From Bradyrhizobium erythrophlei (lineage in GTDB: Bacteria > Pseudomonadota > Alphaproteobacteria > Rhizobiales > Xanthobacteraceae), in contig NZ_LT670818.1 in assembly GCF_900129505.1 (NCBI RefSeq), forward strand, positions 8,651,001-8,715,000: a DNA stretch of 64,000 nt. The letters run 5' to 3'. Made by a program: the position numbers and the translations under genes. Positions 46,374 through 54,600 of this stretch are shown in pieces (positions within the stretch are counted from its first letter, which is position 1; each line of letters begins with the position of its first letter). The notes below the pieces were generated by a model. It did no database searches, was not told where the DNA came from, and was given only the letters and a program-made list of their open reading frames with translations.

Positions 46374-46637
46374 GTGAAGATCGTTTGGGATGAACCAGAA
46401 CGCCTCGCCAACCCTGCGAAGCACGGGTTGGACTTCGCCGATCTCAATGAGGCATTTTTCGACGATGCGCTGGTTTTGCCTTCGTATCGTAGACGTTGGG
46501 CTGGCATCGGCAAAAGCATTCGCGGCGTAATCGTCGTCGTGTTCGTTTCCTTGGGTCAGGAGGCTATCAGCGTCATCAGCATGCGCCCAGCCAGCAGGAA
46601 CGAGAGGAAGCTATATGCGGAACATCAAGAACACTAA
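46374..46637 (+). CDS. brnT: BrnT toxin (DUF497 ribonuclease)
   Basis: 87 residues: FVWDEPERLANPAKHGLDFADLNEAF-type N-terminus (MKIVWDEPE), central FDD, and the family ending ISVISMRPASRNERKLY. BrnT is a small ribonuclease toxin inhibiting translation, neutralised by BrnA. It starts with GTG three bases after a perfect palindrome. It overlaps brnA by 23 bases. Confidence 0.92.
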   Translation: MKIVWDEPERLANPAKHGLDFADLNEAFFDDALVLPSYRRRWAGIGKSIRGVIVVVFVSLGQEAISVISMRPASRNERKLYAEHQEH

Positions 46638-46908
46638 GAAGAAGGGTTATGGGGCCAGCGATCTTCGCGAAGTGAGCAATAATCCGGAATGGACCAGGAA
46701 AGACTTCGCCAGGGCGCGACCATTTGCAGAAGCCTTGCCCGAACTCGCTGCATCGATCCGTAAAGGTCGCGGCCCGAACAAGGCTCCGACGAAAAAGCTG
46801 GTTTCTCTCCGGCTATCCAGGCAAGTGCTTGAAGCGTACAAAGCCAAGGGACCGAACTGGCAGTCACGGATCGATGAGGACTTGCGCCGCATCAACAAGA
46901 TCAAATGA
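46615..46908 (+). CDS. brnA: BrnA antitoxin (ribbon-helix-helix)
   Basis: 97 residues: N-terminal toxin-binding region (DFARARPFAEALPEL) and a C-terminal ribbon-helix-helix (KKLVSLRLSRQVLEAYKAKGPNWQSRIDEDLRR). BrnA binds BrnT and represses the operon. Its stop is 72 bases before the convergent end of gspM. Confidence 0.9.
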   Translation: MRNIKNTKKKGYGASDLREVSNNPEWTRKDFARARPFAEALPELAASIRKGRGPNKAPTKKLVSLRLSRQVLEAYKAKGPNWQSRIDEDLRRINKIK

Positions 46909-46980
46909 CCCGTATGGTCCCGCCGGCCCTGACTCGGTGGCGGCGCGGTTATGCAACCGACAAGCGCTGGATGCTTCCCT

Positions 46981-47547
46981 CTATTTATTCCCCTGCCATT
47001 GCCCGGAAACGCCGAGCACGACCCTGACCCGGCCTGAGCCACTTTCATTCAAGGCCGTGGTCTGCGGCACCTGCACGTCGAGCTGTTCGACGAACAGGAA
47101 AGGCATGCCGGCCTCGAGATCGTAGAGCAGCTTCTGCAAGGCGGGCTGTTCCATCTCGCAACTGACGACGAGGCCTACGAGGCCGTCCCTCGCCTGGGTG
47201 CCGAGCACATCGACCTGCGACGACTGGATGGTGCCGCCGACTTTGCCGACGGCGGCGGCGACCCGCTGCAGCAGCGTGGCGCCGGCGACGGTCACCGTCG
47301 GCCCCTCCAGGAACGGCGTGCCCCGATGCTCGGCCGCGAGTGCTGCCGCATCGCCGCCGCGCGGCTTGCGGCCCCGCAACTGGTCGAGCAAGTCGGCGGT
47401 TTGCGTCAACGCCTGCCTGTGATCGAGGATATCGGAGATCGAGAAGCTCACCGTGGCCAGCAAGCCGCCGAACACGGCGAAATACAGCACGACGGCGATC
47501 AGCGGCGAGCGCGTCAAGGTGCGGACGATGGTATCTGCCGAGTTCAT
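46981..47547 (-). CDS. gspM: Type II secretion system protein M
   Basis: 188 residues: one N-terminal transmembrane helix (LIAVVLYFAVFGGLLATVSFS), a short coiled coil (ALTQTADLLDQLRGRK) and a ferredoxin-like periplasmic domain (MEQPALQKLLYDLEAGMPFLFVEQLDVQVP) of the GspM_II class. Part of the inner-membrane assembly platform with GspL/F. Its ATG overlaps the gspL stop (ATGA). Confidence 0.9.
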   Translation of the reverse strand: MNSADTIVRTLTRSPLIAVVLYFAVFGGLLATVSFSISDILDHRQALTQTADLLDQLRGRKPRGGDAAALAAEHRGTPFLEGPTVTVAGATLLQRVAAAVGKVGGTIQSSQVDVLGTQARDGLVGLVVSCEMEQPALQKLLYDLEAGMPFLFVEQLDVQVPQTTALNESGSGRVRVVLGVSGQWQGNK

Positions 47548-48593
47548 GGGTTCGCCGTGTTCTTCGGTTCGATCCGCGCCTCGATATGGAAACGCTCGCC
47601 GGGATCGGAGGGCGATCGCGTCGTCGGGGCATAGAAGGTGGCGCGGGTGAAATGCCGGGACTGCTCGATCAGCGGGATCAGCGACGGCGCGTCGCGGGTG
47701 ATGCCGGCGATCTGCAGCTTGTTGCCGGCCAGATGCAGTTCGGTGACATAGGTATTGTCAGGCAATATCTGGCTCAGCGCGTCGAGCACCAGTACGCTGG
47801 CGGGCGTTTCGTGTTTGCGCCGCTCCAGCGCCGCGATCGGCGAGCGGTCACCGTCACTGCCTGAGCGAATGGCGGCGCGCCACTTCGAGATCTGCAACGC
47901 AAGCTCGCCTTCCTGCGTCCCGAGATCGTTCCCGATGTAGGTCGCCGCCATCGCCGACAGCAGCGCGGCCGCGGCGGCGATGCCGAGCGCGATCAGGAGC
48001 GCCCGGCTCAGGCGCGCGGCATCCAGATGTCCCCGCGCCTTCTGTTCGAATACCTTGACGCGGCCGGCGTTGCGCCCGGCGACATCGGTGCAGACGGCGA
48101 CCGCGGCGGGATAGAAGCCGGAGACCGCCTGCACATAGCTCATCGCGACCTTGCGCGTGGTGGCCGCGATCACCGTGGTGATGCTCTCGGTACCGCTTTC
48201 GACGGGCGCGCTGCAACCGAACACGGCCTCGCTGGCGTTCCACGGCGTCAGGCGGTCGATCTGGGCCCGCACGATGCCCTCGAGGAAATCCGACGCCCGC
48301 GCCGGCAGTTCAAGCGGACGAAACAGGAAACGCGTCGGCTGGAGCACGATCTCGACCCGGCTTCCCTTCAGGACCGGCCCGAGGTTGGGCGCGGAAAACG
48401 CGCCATCCGCGAACGCGAGCCGCGCCGGCAGATTGTCCGACTTTGCCGCCTCGACCGCGAAGCCGCCCTGTTCGTCCTCGATCAGCCTGACCACGCGCGG
48501 CGACACCACGCGGTCGAAACCGGCGATAATCGCGGCGGCCACGCTGCCCACCCATGCCTTGAGGACCGCGCCGATGGTTTCAAATTGCTTCAT
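47544..48593 (-). CDS. gspL: Type II secretion system protein L (with PilN-like domain)
   Basis: 349 residues from the ATG 48593, which overlaps the gspK stop. The N-terminal cytoplasmic part has an ASKHA-like PTRFLFRPLELPARASDFLEGIVRAQIDRLTPW. A transmembrane helix (about residues 200-220) is followed by a PilN-like periplasmic domain ending VLVLDALSQILPDNTYVTELHLAG. It couples the GspE ATPase to the pseudopilus machinery. Longer in-frame sequence to 48992 is a shadow of gspK. Confidence 0.88.
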   Translation of the reverse strand: MKQFETIGAVLKAWVGSVAAAIIAGFDRVVSPRVVRLIEDEQGGFAVEAAKSDNLPARLAFADGAFSAPNLGPVLKGSRVEIVLQPTRFLFRPLELPARASDFLEGIVRAQIDRLTPWNASEAVFGCSAPVESGTESITTVIAATTRKVAMSYVQAVSGFYPAAVAVCTDVAGRNAGRVKVFEQKARGHLDAARLSRALLIALGIAAAAALLSAMAATYIGNDLGTQEGELALQISKWRAAIRSGSDGDRSPIAALERRKHETPASVLVLDALSQILPDNTYVTELHLAGNKLQIAGITRDAPSLIPLIEQSRHFTRATFYAPTTRSPSDPGERFHIEARIEPKNTANP

Positions 48594-49516
48594 CCCGGAA
48601 AGGCCCTTTGCGGCGCGGCGCTGCCGTCGGAGGCGTTGCGCCACGACAATACACGATAAGGCTCGGCGCCGGTTTCGAGAAGCAGGATCACGGCTTCCGC
48701 CGCGCTGCGCCGTCCGTTGCCGGCCTCCACGCCGACCGTGATCCGGTAGGCTTTGGAACCGGCCAGCGTCGCCCCCTCGCTGCCGGCGATCCCGAGCAGC
48801 GATTGCCGGTCCTGCGCCGGATCGGCCCGCTGCGAGAGTACGTCCTGCAACTTCTCCGGCGTCATGCCTGGCAGCGCGGCCACCACCTGGGGTGCTGCGT
48901 CGAGAATATTGACCGACGCAAGATTGCTGAACACCGTGACGAACGGCAGCATGCGCTCGACGATCGCTGGCGGAATTCCTTTCACCAGCCACAGCTCTTC
49001 GGCGGCCGGAAACGGCGCGTGCCGCGGCAGATAGGCGGCGCCCGAGGTGCGGTAGAAGGAATTTTCAGGATCGTCGTCGCCCAATTCCGTGGGCGCGCGC
49101 CATGCCAGGATGCGGTCGGCATAGCCGGCCGCGTCGGAGGGTGCTGCGCCCAATCCGGCGATGAAGCCGGCGAGCAGGCCTTTTGGCGCGGCATTGAGAT
49201 CGATGCGCGCGCCTTCGGAGCGGAACGTCACGGTCACCCTGCCCGCACCCACTTTGGCATTGAAAGTTCCGCTGGTCGGACGTGTGGCCTCGTTGACGGA
49301 AGTCAGCTGATAGACCGCGAGTTCGACGCCGGCGCTTTCCAACGCCTCGGCCTGGACCCGGTCGGCGCTCCCGGTCACCACGATGGCGGTGTTGGTGACA
49401 TAGGTCAGATAGATCAGCACCAGCGCCGACAGCGCCGCAAGGATCCAGAGCACGACGACGACGATGAAGCCCCGCGTGTTCTGCCGTTTGCCGCTGAATA
49501 CGAAATCAGGCTCCAT
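48590..49516 (-). CDS. gspK: Type II secretion minor pseudopilin K
   Basis: 308 residues. The prepilin motif TRGFIVVVVLWILAALSALVLI lacks the Glu at +5, as GspK does in other bacteria. A large globular domain follows (LNAAPKGLLAGFIAGLG, KGIPPAIVERMLPFVTVF). GspK caps the pseudopilus tip with I and J. Confidence 0.92.
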   Translation of the reverse strand: MEPDFVFSGKRQNTRGFIVVVVLWILAALSALVLIYLTYVTNTAIVVTGSADRVQAEALESAGVELAVYQLTSVNEATRPTSGTFNAKVGAGRVTVTFRSEGARIDLNAAPKGLLAGFIAGLGAAPSDAAGYADRILAWRAPTELGDDDPENSFYRTSGAAYLPRHAPFPAAEELWLVKGIPPAIVERMLPFVTVFSNLASVNILDAAPQVVAALPGMTPEKLQDVLSQRADPAQDRQSLLGIAGSEGATLAGSKAYRITVGVEAGNGRRSAAEAVILLLETGAEPYRVLSWRNASDGSAAPQRAFPG

Positions 49517-49534
49517 GCCGTCAGATGCAGCTCG

Positions 49535-50242
49535 CTAGAGCTGCTCCTCCTTTTTCTGGGCGGCGGCCGGTTTCAGCCGCGCGGTCAGGCAGGCGGTCGC
49601 ATTTTTGGCCCGCGCGCATTCGGCCCAGGCGTCGGCGTGAACCATGATCGCGCTGGACATGCGAAGCATCTGGCCTGTCGCACCGTCACGGACGGCGATA
49701 CGGATTTTTTCCGGCAGCTGCATCTGGCCGCGCCACTCCGGCTGCCAGACCTGATCCGGTCCCGCAAAGGAAAACGTCACGCGAAACGGCGAGCGGACCA
49801 ATACCACCTGGTCGGCAAAACGGATCTGCGCGTCCCCCGCCATCGGCACGAACGGCGCCCGCTCACGCACCAGCGCGAGACCCTGGCTGTCGGCCTTCTC
49901 TACCAGCCTGACGATTTCGAGGCCGGGACGCATGTTGGGACCGACCGCGGTCCGCACGAAGGTGACGGCCAGTTCGGACCCCTCGAACAGCGGCACCTTG
50001 GCATTGCCATTGATCGGGACCATCTCGGCGACCGCGAGGTCGGCGACGATGCGGTCGAGGCCGAGCGCCAGCCGCTCGGCGCGCTGCACCCGCACCATCC
50101 CGCGGTTCCAGTTCGGCATCCACTGCGCCGTCACGGTGGCGAGCGCGGCGAGGATCATCGTCATCAGCAGCGTTGCCACCAATACTTCGATCAGCGTGAA
50201 GCCGGCCTCGCTGGCCAGCGCACATCGCGGCTTCGCGCTCAT
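49535..50242 (-). CDS. gspJ: Type II secretion minor pseudopilin J
   Basis: 235 residues with prepilin cleavage region EAGFTLIEVLVATLLMTMILA and a C-terminal beta domain. Overlaps gspI by four bases (50239-50242). Works with GspI and GspK at the pseudopilus tip. Confidence 0.9.
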   Translation of the reverse strand: MSAKPRCALASEAGFTLIEVLVATLLMTMILAALATVTAQWMPNWNRGMVRVQRAERLALGLDRIVADLAVAEMVPINGNAKVPLFEGSELAVTFVRTAVGPNMRPGLEIVRLVEKADSQGLALVRERAPFVPMAGDAQIRFADQVVLVRSPFRVTFSFAGPDQVWQPEWRGQMQLPEKIRIAVRDGATGQMLRMSSAIMVHADAWAECARAKNATACLTARLKPAAAQKKEEQL

Positions 50243-50643
50243 TCGGCAGTCCTTGGCACCAGCCGGACGGTGGTGAGCTGGATGGCCGGGCCATTCGGCG
50301 CCTGCAGCCGCATGGTGACGGCAAGCGGCACGAAGCGGGTATTTTGCGGGGCGTCGTCGTTCGCTGCAGATGTATTCGCCGGCGAGACGTCGATCCGCCA
50401 GCGATGGCCGGCGAGTTCGCCGGACTGCTGGCCCGCCTTCAGCAGATTGCGCGCCGGCAATTCGGCAAGCAGCATCTCGGCGGCTCCGGTCAGGGCAAGG
50501 CGCTGGTCGATCGAGCGCGTGCCCTTCACGCTGGTCGCGATGACGGCAGCGATCGGCGACAACACGGCGGCGACGATCGCCAGCGCCACCAGCGCTTCGA
50601 TCAGGGTGAACCCGGCGATGTCAGAGCAGTTTCTTCGGGACAA
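50239..50643 (-). CDS. gspI: Type II secretion minor pseudopilin I
   Basis: 134 residues with the prepilin region IAGFTLIEALVALAIVAAVLS and a short globular domain. Overlaps gspH (23 bases) and gspJ (4 bases), so it is translated in a coupled series. Confidence 0.9.
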   Translation of the reverse strand: MSRRNCSDIAGFTLIEALVALAIVAAVLSPIAAVIATSVKGTRSIDQRLALTGAAEMLLAELPARNLLKAGQQSGELAGHRWRIDVSPANTSAANDDAPQNTRFVPLAVTMRLQAPNGPAIQLTTVRLVPRTAE

Positions 50644-51088
50644 TATCGACGCCTCCCGTCAGCCAGTTGACGCGAATTTCATATCCCATCCCTGGACGCG
50701 CCAGCGCGATCGCGCCGCCACACGACATGCCCGAGGGAAAGAAATCGATCGACCTGCCGGCGGTTCGATCGCCGCATCGCGATGCCAACATCGCCTCCAG
50801 CGTGACATCCTTGGGCAGGCGGACAATGCGGCCGGTGACGCCGGAACGGATCGAGCGCGCTTCGGCGTCGATCGTCGTCTTGACCGGGATTTGCCGGCGC
50901 AGCGCCGTGTTGCGATCGGCCTTCAGCAACGCCGCGGTCTCCACCGCGTAGCTTTCGAGCTTGGCCCGCGTCGTCGCCCGCGGCAGCGCCGGCAGGATGA
51001 TGGCCGCGAGCAGGCCGATAATCGCGAGCATGCACACGATCTCGATCAGCGCGAAACCACGCTCGCCGCTTCGCTCAGCGCGCGCCAC
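50621..51088 (-). CDS. gspH: Type II secretion minor pseudopilin H
   Basis: About 155 residues from a GTG at 51088; the leader is VARAERSGERG followed by FALIEIVCMLAIIGLLAAI, with the +5 Glu. The alternative GTG at 51112 gives a longer leader; the frame further upstream is a shadow of gspG. The C-terminal domain is a typical GspH beta sandwich. Overlaps gspG by about 14 bases. Confidence 0.88.
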   Translation of the reverse strand: MARAERSGERGFALIEIVCMLAIIGLLAAIILPALPRATTRAKLESYAVETAALLKADRNTALRRQIPVKTTIDAEARSIRSGVTGRIVRLPKDVTLEAMLASRCGDRTAGRSIDFFPSGMSCGGAIALARPGMGYEIRVNWLTGGVDIVPKKLL

Positions 51089-51551
51089 TGGCAATATCGG
51101 TGGCCGTTCCACTGCCGCCTTCCTGACCGTCGGAGCCGAGCGAGATGATTTCGTAGGGCGCGCGCTCGCCCGGCGAGCGATAGACGTAGCTGTGTCCCCA
51201 GGGATCGTTGGGCACCACGCCGCCGCGCAGATACGGCCCGTTCCAGCCGGGCGTATTGTTGCTGCGGGCCAATGCCGCGAGGCCTTCATTGGAGTTGGGA
51301 TAGCGGCCGAGATCGAGGTAGTAAAGATCAAGCGCGCTGGAAAAACTCTCGATCTGGATTTTCGCGGCCTTCGCCTTGGACTCGCCGAGATAGCCGAGCA
51401 CGCGCGGTCCCACCAGCGCCATGATCATCCCGATGATGGTAATCACCACGAGCATCTCGACCAGCGTGAAGCCGGCCTGTCCGCGGCGCCGCCGCTGTAT
51501 TGCCGAAGCTCGAACCTTTCGACCCACCGCAGTCGCCTCCTCGAATTTCAT
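51075..51551 (-). CDS. gspG: Type II secretion major pseudopilin G
   Basis: 158 residues: leader with RRRRGQAG, then FTLVEMLVVITIIGMIMALVGPRVL, and the conserved GspG C-terminal part (YYLDLGRYPNSNEGLAAL, GPYLRGGVVPNDPWGHSYVYRSPG). This is the main pseudopilus subunit, processed by the prepilin peptidase at 57.1 kb. Confidence 0.95.
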   Translation of the reverse strand: MKFEEATAVGRKVRASAIQRRRRGQAGFTLVEMLVVITIIGMIMALVGPRVLGYLGESKAKAAKIQIESFSSALDLYYLDLGRYPNSNEGLAALARSNNTPGWNGPYLRGGVVPNDPWGHSYVYRSPGERAPYEIISLGSDGQEGGSGTATDIASGAR

Positions 51552-51566
51552 TTTACGTCTTCCGTG

Positions 51567-52781
51567 CTAGCCGACAATCTGACTGACGGAAAGCAACGCC
51601 GTCATGACAGACACGATCAAACCGCCGACGACGATGCTGATCGTGATGATCGCCGCAGGTCCGGCAATGCCGACCACGCGATCGAGCGTGCGTTGCAGCT
51701 TTGCCTCGTAGAACTCGGCGACCCGGCTCGCCAGCATCGGCAATTGCCCGGTTTCGTCGCCAAGCCGCAGCATCCGCACCGCCATCGACGGCAACGCCTT
51801 GGTATCGGATAGCGCATCCGACAGTTTTGCGCCATGGCGAACACGATCGGCGGCGTCGGTCCATACCACGGATGGACCCGTTGACGACATCATGTCGACG
51901 AGAATCCGCAGCGTGGTCGTGAGATTGACGCCGCTTCCGAGCAGGAGTCCGAGATTCCGGCAAAATAGCGATGTCCGATAGAACATCATCACCTCCCGGA
52001 TTGCCGGTAATTGTGTAATCGCGTTGACGATGCCGCGGCGGATCCGCTGCTGTCGCAGCAGCAGCCAGCCCCCGGCGATGGCGATCGCGAGGCCCACCAG
52101 CAGCAGATCGGAATTGTTCCGCAGGAAGCTCGAAAGGTTCAGAAAGGTGAGAACGATCGGATCGACCTTGGCGCCGAAATCCGTCAGCACGCTGGCGAAT
52201 TGCGGCAGGACGAACGTGACAAAGAACAGCAGGACGCCGCCTGCCGCGCTGAGCACGAACAGCGGATAGCGGATGGCGTCGCCGAGCCTTTGCTTGAGCG
52301 CCTCGGTGCGGCGGCGTTCGTCGGCGAGCACCTCGAGCACCTGGTCGAGCGATCCCGACGCCTCGCCGACCCGGATCAGCGCCACATACATCGGCGGAAA
52401 CAATCCCTCGTGCCGCGACAGCGCTTCCGCGAAGCTCTCGCCGGCAATGACGTGCGAGCGGATATCGACGACCACTGGCCGCAGCCTGCCGAAATCGCCG
52501 TCGGCGGCGAGCAACTCGAGGCCGTCATTGATCCGCGCGCCGGCGCGCAGCAACAGCGCGAGATCGCGGGTGAAGATCGTGACGTCCTCGGCCTTTGGCT
52601 GGTTGAAGATGCTGAAAAGGCTGCGGGTCGAGCCGGCGCCCCCCTCGAGCGTGACGTTGTCGACCAGCACCAGGCCAAGACGCTCGATTCGCTGCGCGAC
52701 ATCGCCCGGCGCGGATGCCGCGATCGCACCGGAAACCAGTTCGCCATTGCCGTTGAGAGCGCGATAGCGGTAATTCGGCAT
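51567..52781 (-). CDS. gspF: Type II secretion inner-membrane platform protein F
   Basis: 404 residues with two T2SSF domains (ALLLRAGARINDGLELLA... and LLLGSGVNLTTTLRILVDMM) and three transmembrane segments. It anchors the pseudopilus assembly platform. Separated from gspE by 4 bases. Confidence 0.95.
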   Translation of the reverse strand: MPNYRYRALNGNGELVSGAIAASAPGDVAQRIERLGLVLVDNVTLEGGAGSTRSLFSIFNQPKAEDVTIFTRDLALLLRAGARINDGLELLAADGDFGRLRPVVVDIRSHVIAGESFAEALSRHEGLFPPMYVALIRVGEASGSLDQVLEVLADERRRTEALKQRLGDAIRYPLFVLSAAGGVLLFFVTFVLPQFASVLTDFGAKVDPIVLTFLNLSSFLRNNSDLLLVGLAIAIAGGWLLLRQQRIRRGIVNAITQLPAIREVMMFYRTSLFCRNLGLLLGSGVNLTTTLRILVDMMSSTGPSVVWTDAADRVRHGAKLSDALSDTKALPSMAVRMLRLGDETGQLPMLASRVAEFYEAKLQRTLDRVVGIAGPAAIITISIVVGGLIVSVMTALLSVSQIVG

Positions 52782-52785
52782 GAGA

Positions 52786-54474
52786 TCACCGAACCGTCGT
52801 GACGCGGAAAACCTCGGGCACGGTGGTCAACCCAGCTCGGCATTTCGCGATGGCGTCGGCCAGCATCGTGGTCATGCCGCCCGCTATCGCCGCGGAATCG
52901 ACGACGTGCGAATCCGTCTGAGGTCCGATCAGCTTGCGGACCTCCTCGGACATTTCGAGGATCTCGAACACGCCGTTGCGGCCGCGATAACCGGTGCCGC
53001 CGCAGCGCTCGCAGCCGCCGGCCTCGTGAATCATCTCGCCGGCCTTGAAGCCGATCACGGCGAAGCGCGGGTCCCTGTCGATGTCGGCTTCCGTGAGCCG
53101 GTGCGGCACCTTGCAGCGATCGCACAGCACCCGCACCAGCCGCTGCGCCACCACCGCGCGGAGTGTCGACTTCAGGAGAAAGCTTTCGATACCGAGATCG
53201 ATCAGCCGCGGCACCGCGGCCGCCGCGGTCTCGGTATGCAGCGTCGTCAGCACGAGATGACCGGTCAGCGCCGCATGGATGGCGATATGCGCGGTCTCCG
53301 CGTCGCGGACTTCGCCGACCATGATCACGTCGGGGTCCTGGCGCACGAAGGCGCGCATCGCGGATGCAAAGGTGAGGCCGATCGACGGCTTGACCTGCGA
53401 TTGGTTGACGCCGGGGATTTCGTATTCGACGGGGTCCTCGATGGTGAGGATATTGCGGGTCGGCTCGTTCAGGATCGACAGCATGGTCGCAAGCGTCGTG
53501 GTCTTGCCGCTGCCGGTTGGCCCCGTCACCACGATCATGCCGTGCGGCAGCGCCAGCAGACGGGTCATGATCGCTTCGTCACGGGCGGCAAGTCCGAGCT
53601 TGCCCATCTCCAACAGACCGCGGTCACGCGGCAACAGGCGGATCACTGCGCTCTCGCCGGCCTGCCTCGGCATGGTCGCGACGCGGACGTCGAGCTCGGA
53701 ACGGCTGACACGCACCCGCGCTGCACCGTCCTGCGGCAGTCGCCGCTCGGCAATGTTGAGACCGGCAAGGATTTTCACGCGTGAGATCAGCGCCTGCGGC
53801 GGAATGCCCGCGGGCACCGGCATCGCGCGCAGCAGGCCATCGACGCGCATCCGCACCACGAGGCCGGTACGAAACGGCTCGATGTGGATATCGCTGGCGC
53901 GCAGCTCGACCGCGCGCTCCAGCAGATCGTTGAATGCACGCACCACCGGCGCGCCGCTGGCGAGGTCGCGCAGGCTCTCAATGTCGTCGTCGGATTGCTG
54001 ACTAGACCCTCTCGCGCTTTCATCCGCTTCAGCGCCGTCCGCCTCGGCGCGCTGGTCGAGCACTGTCGTGATATCCTCGAACGAGGCCACCGCAACCTCC
54101 ACCGGAGCACCGAACACGATTTCGGCGGCGCGAATCGCCGCGGTATCGGAAGGATCGGCGACCGCGAGCCGATAGCCTCCGTTCGGCGTTCGCACCGGGA
54201 AGATGGTGGACTCCCGCAGGAAGCGTCTTGAAAATCCGTCGAGGCACGGCGTCGATGCGAGCAGCTGCGGCAGGTTCAGCCGGATGACGCCCCAATAGTC
54301 CGCGACTTCGTCGGCGAATTCCGCGGCCGACAGATCGGTGGCTTCCCACAATTCCCGAAGCGGCCGGGCGAGCGTGGAGTTGGCCGGGTTTGCGACGCGC
54401 GCGCGCGCCTTCGGCGGCAATGAATATTTCTCGAGTAGATGCTGCCGGAAGGTCTCTGCCGAAAGGTCTCGCAT
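52786..54474 (-). CDS. gspE: Type II secretion ATPase E
   Basis: About 562 residues from the ATG at 54474 (MRDLSAETF); TTG at 54510 and GTG at 54483 are alternatives, the latter with AAGG upstream. Walker A GPTGSGKTTTL, Asp box DPVEYE, Walker B QDPDVIMVGEVRD and the C4 zinc motif (CDRC...CERC) are all present, with an N-terminal GspL-binding domain. It powers pseudopilus growth and heads the minus-strand gspEFGHIJKLM operon. Confidence 0.95.
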   Translation of the reverse strand: MRDLSAETFRQHLLEKYSLPPKARARVANPANSTLARPLRELWEATDLSAAEFADEVADYWGVIRLNLPQLLASTPCLDGFSRRFLRESTIFPVRTPNGGYRLAVADPSDTAAIRAAEIVFGAPVEVAVASFEDITTVLDQRAEADGAEADESARGSSQQSDDDIESLRDLASGAPVVRAFNDLLERAVELRASDIHIEPFRTGLVVRMRVDGLLRAMPVPAGIPPQALISRVKILAGLNIAERRLPQDGAARVRVSRSELDVRVATMPRQAGESAVIRLLPRDRGLLEMGKLGLAARDEAIMTRLLALPHGMIVVTGPTGSGKTTTLATMLSILNEPTRNILTIEDPVEYEIPGVNQSQVKPSIGLTFASAMRAFVRQDPDVIMVGEVRDAETAHIAIHAALTGHLVLTTLHTETAAAAVPRLIDLGIESFLLKSTLRAVVAQRLVRVLCDRCKVPHRLTEADIDRDPRFAVIGFKAGEMIHEAGGCERCGGTGYRGRNGVFEILEMSEEVRKLIGPQTDSHVVDSAAIAGGMTTMLADAIAKCRAGLTTVPEVFRVTTVR

Positions 54475-54543
54475 CGAGCTCACAACGCTAACCTTGTTAC
54501 TGGAAAGCAACAGCGCTCACGCGCTGCAACAGGCCCTTTTCTC

Positions 54544-54571
54544 TTGACTTGTTTAGTAGCAAAAACATAAT
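54544..54571 (+). promoter_or_regulatory. Probable gspD promoter
   Basis: TTGACT (54544-54549), a 16-base spacer and CATAAT (54566-54571) in the divergent gspE-gspD intergenic region. Confidence 0.5.
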
Positions 54572-54600
54572 CATCAGGCAAATTTTTGAACGTCCGAACC

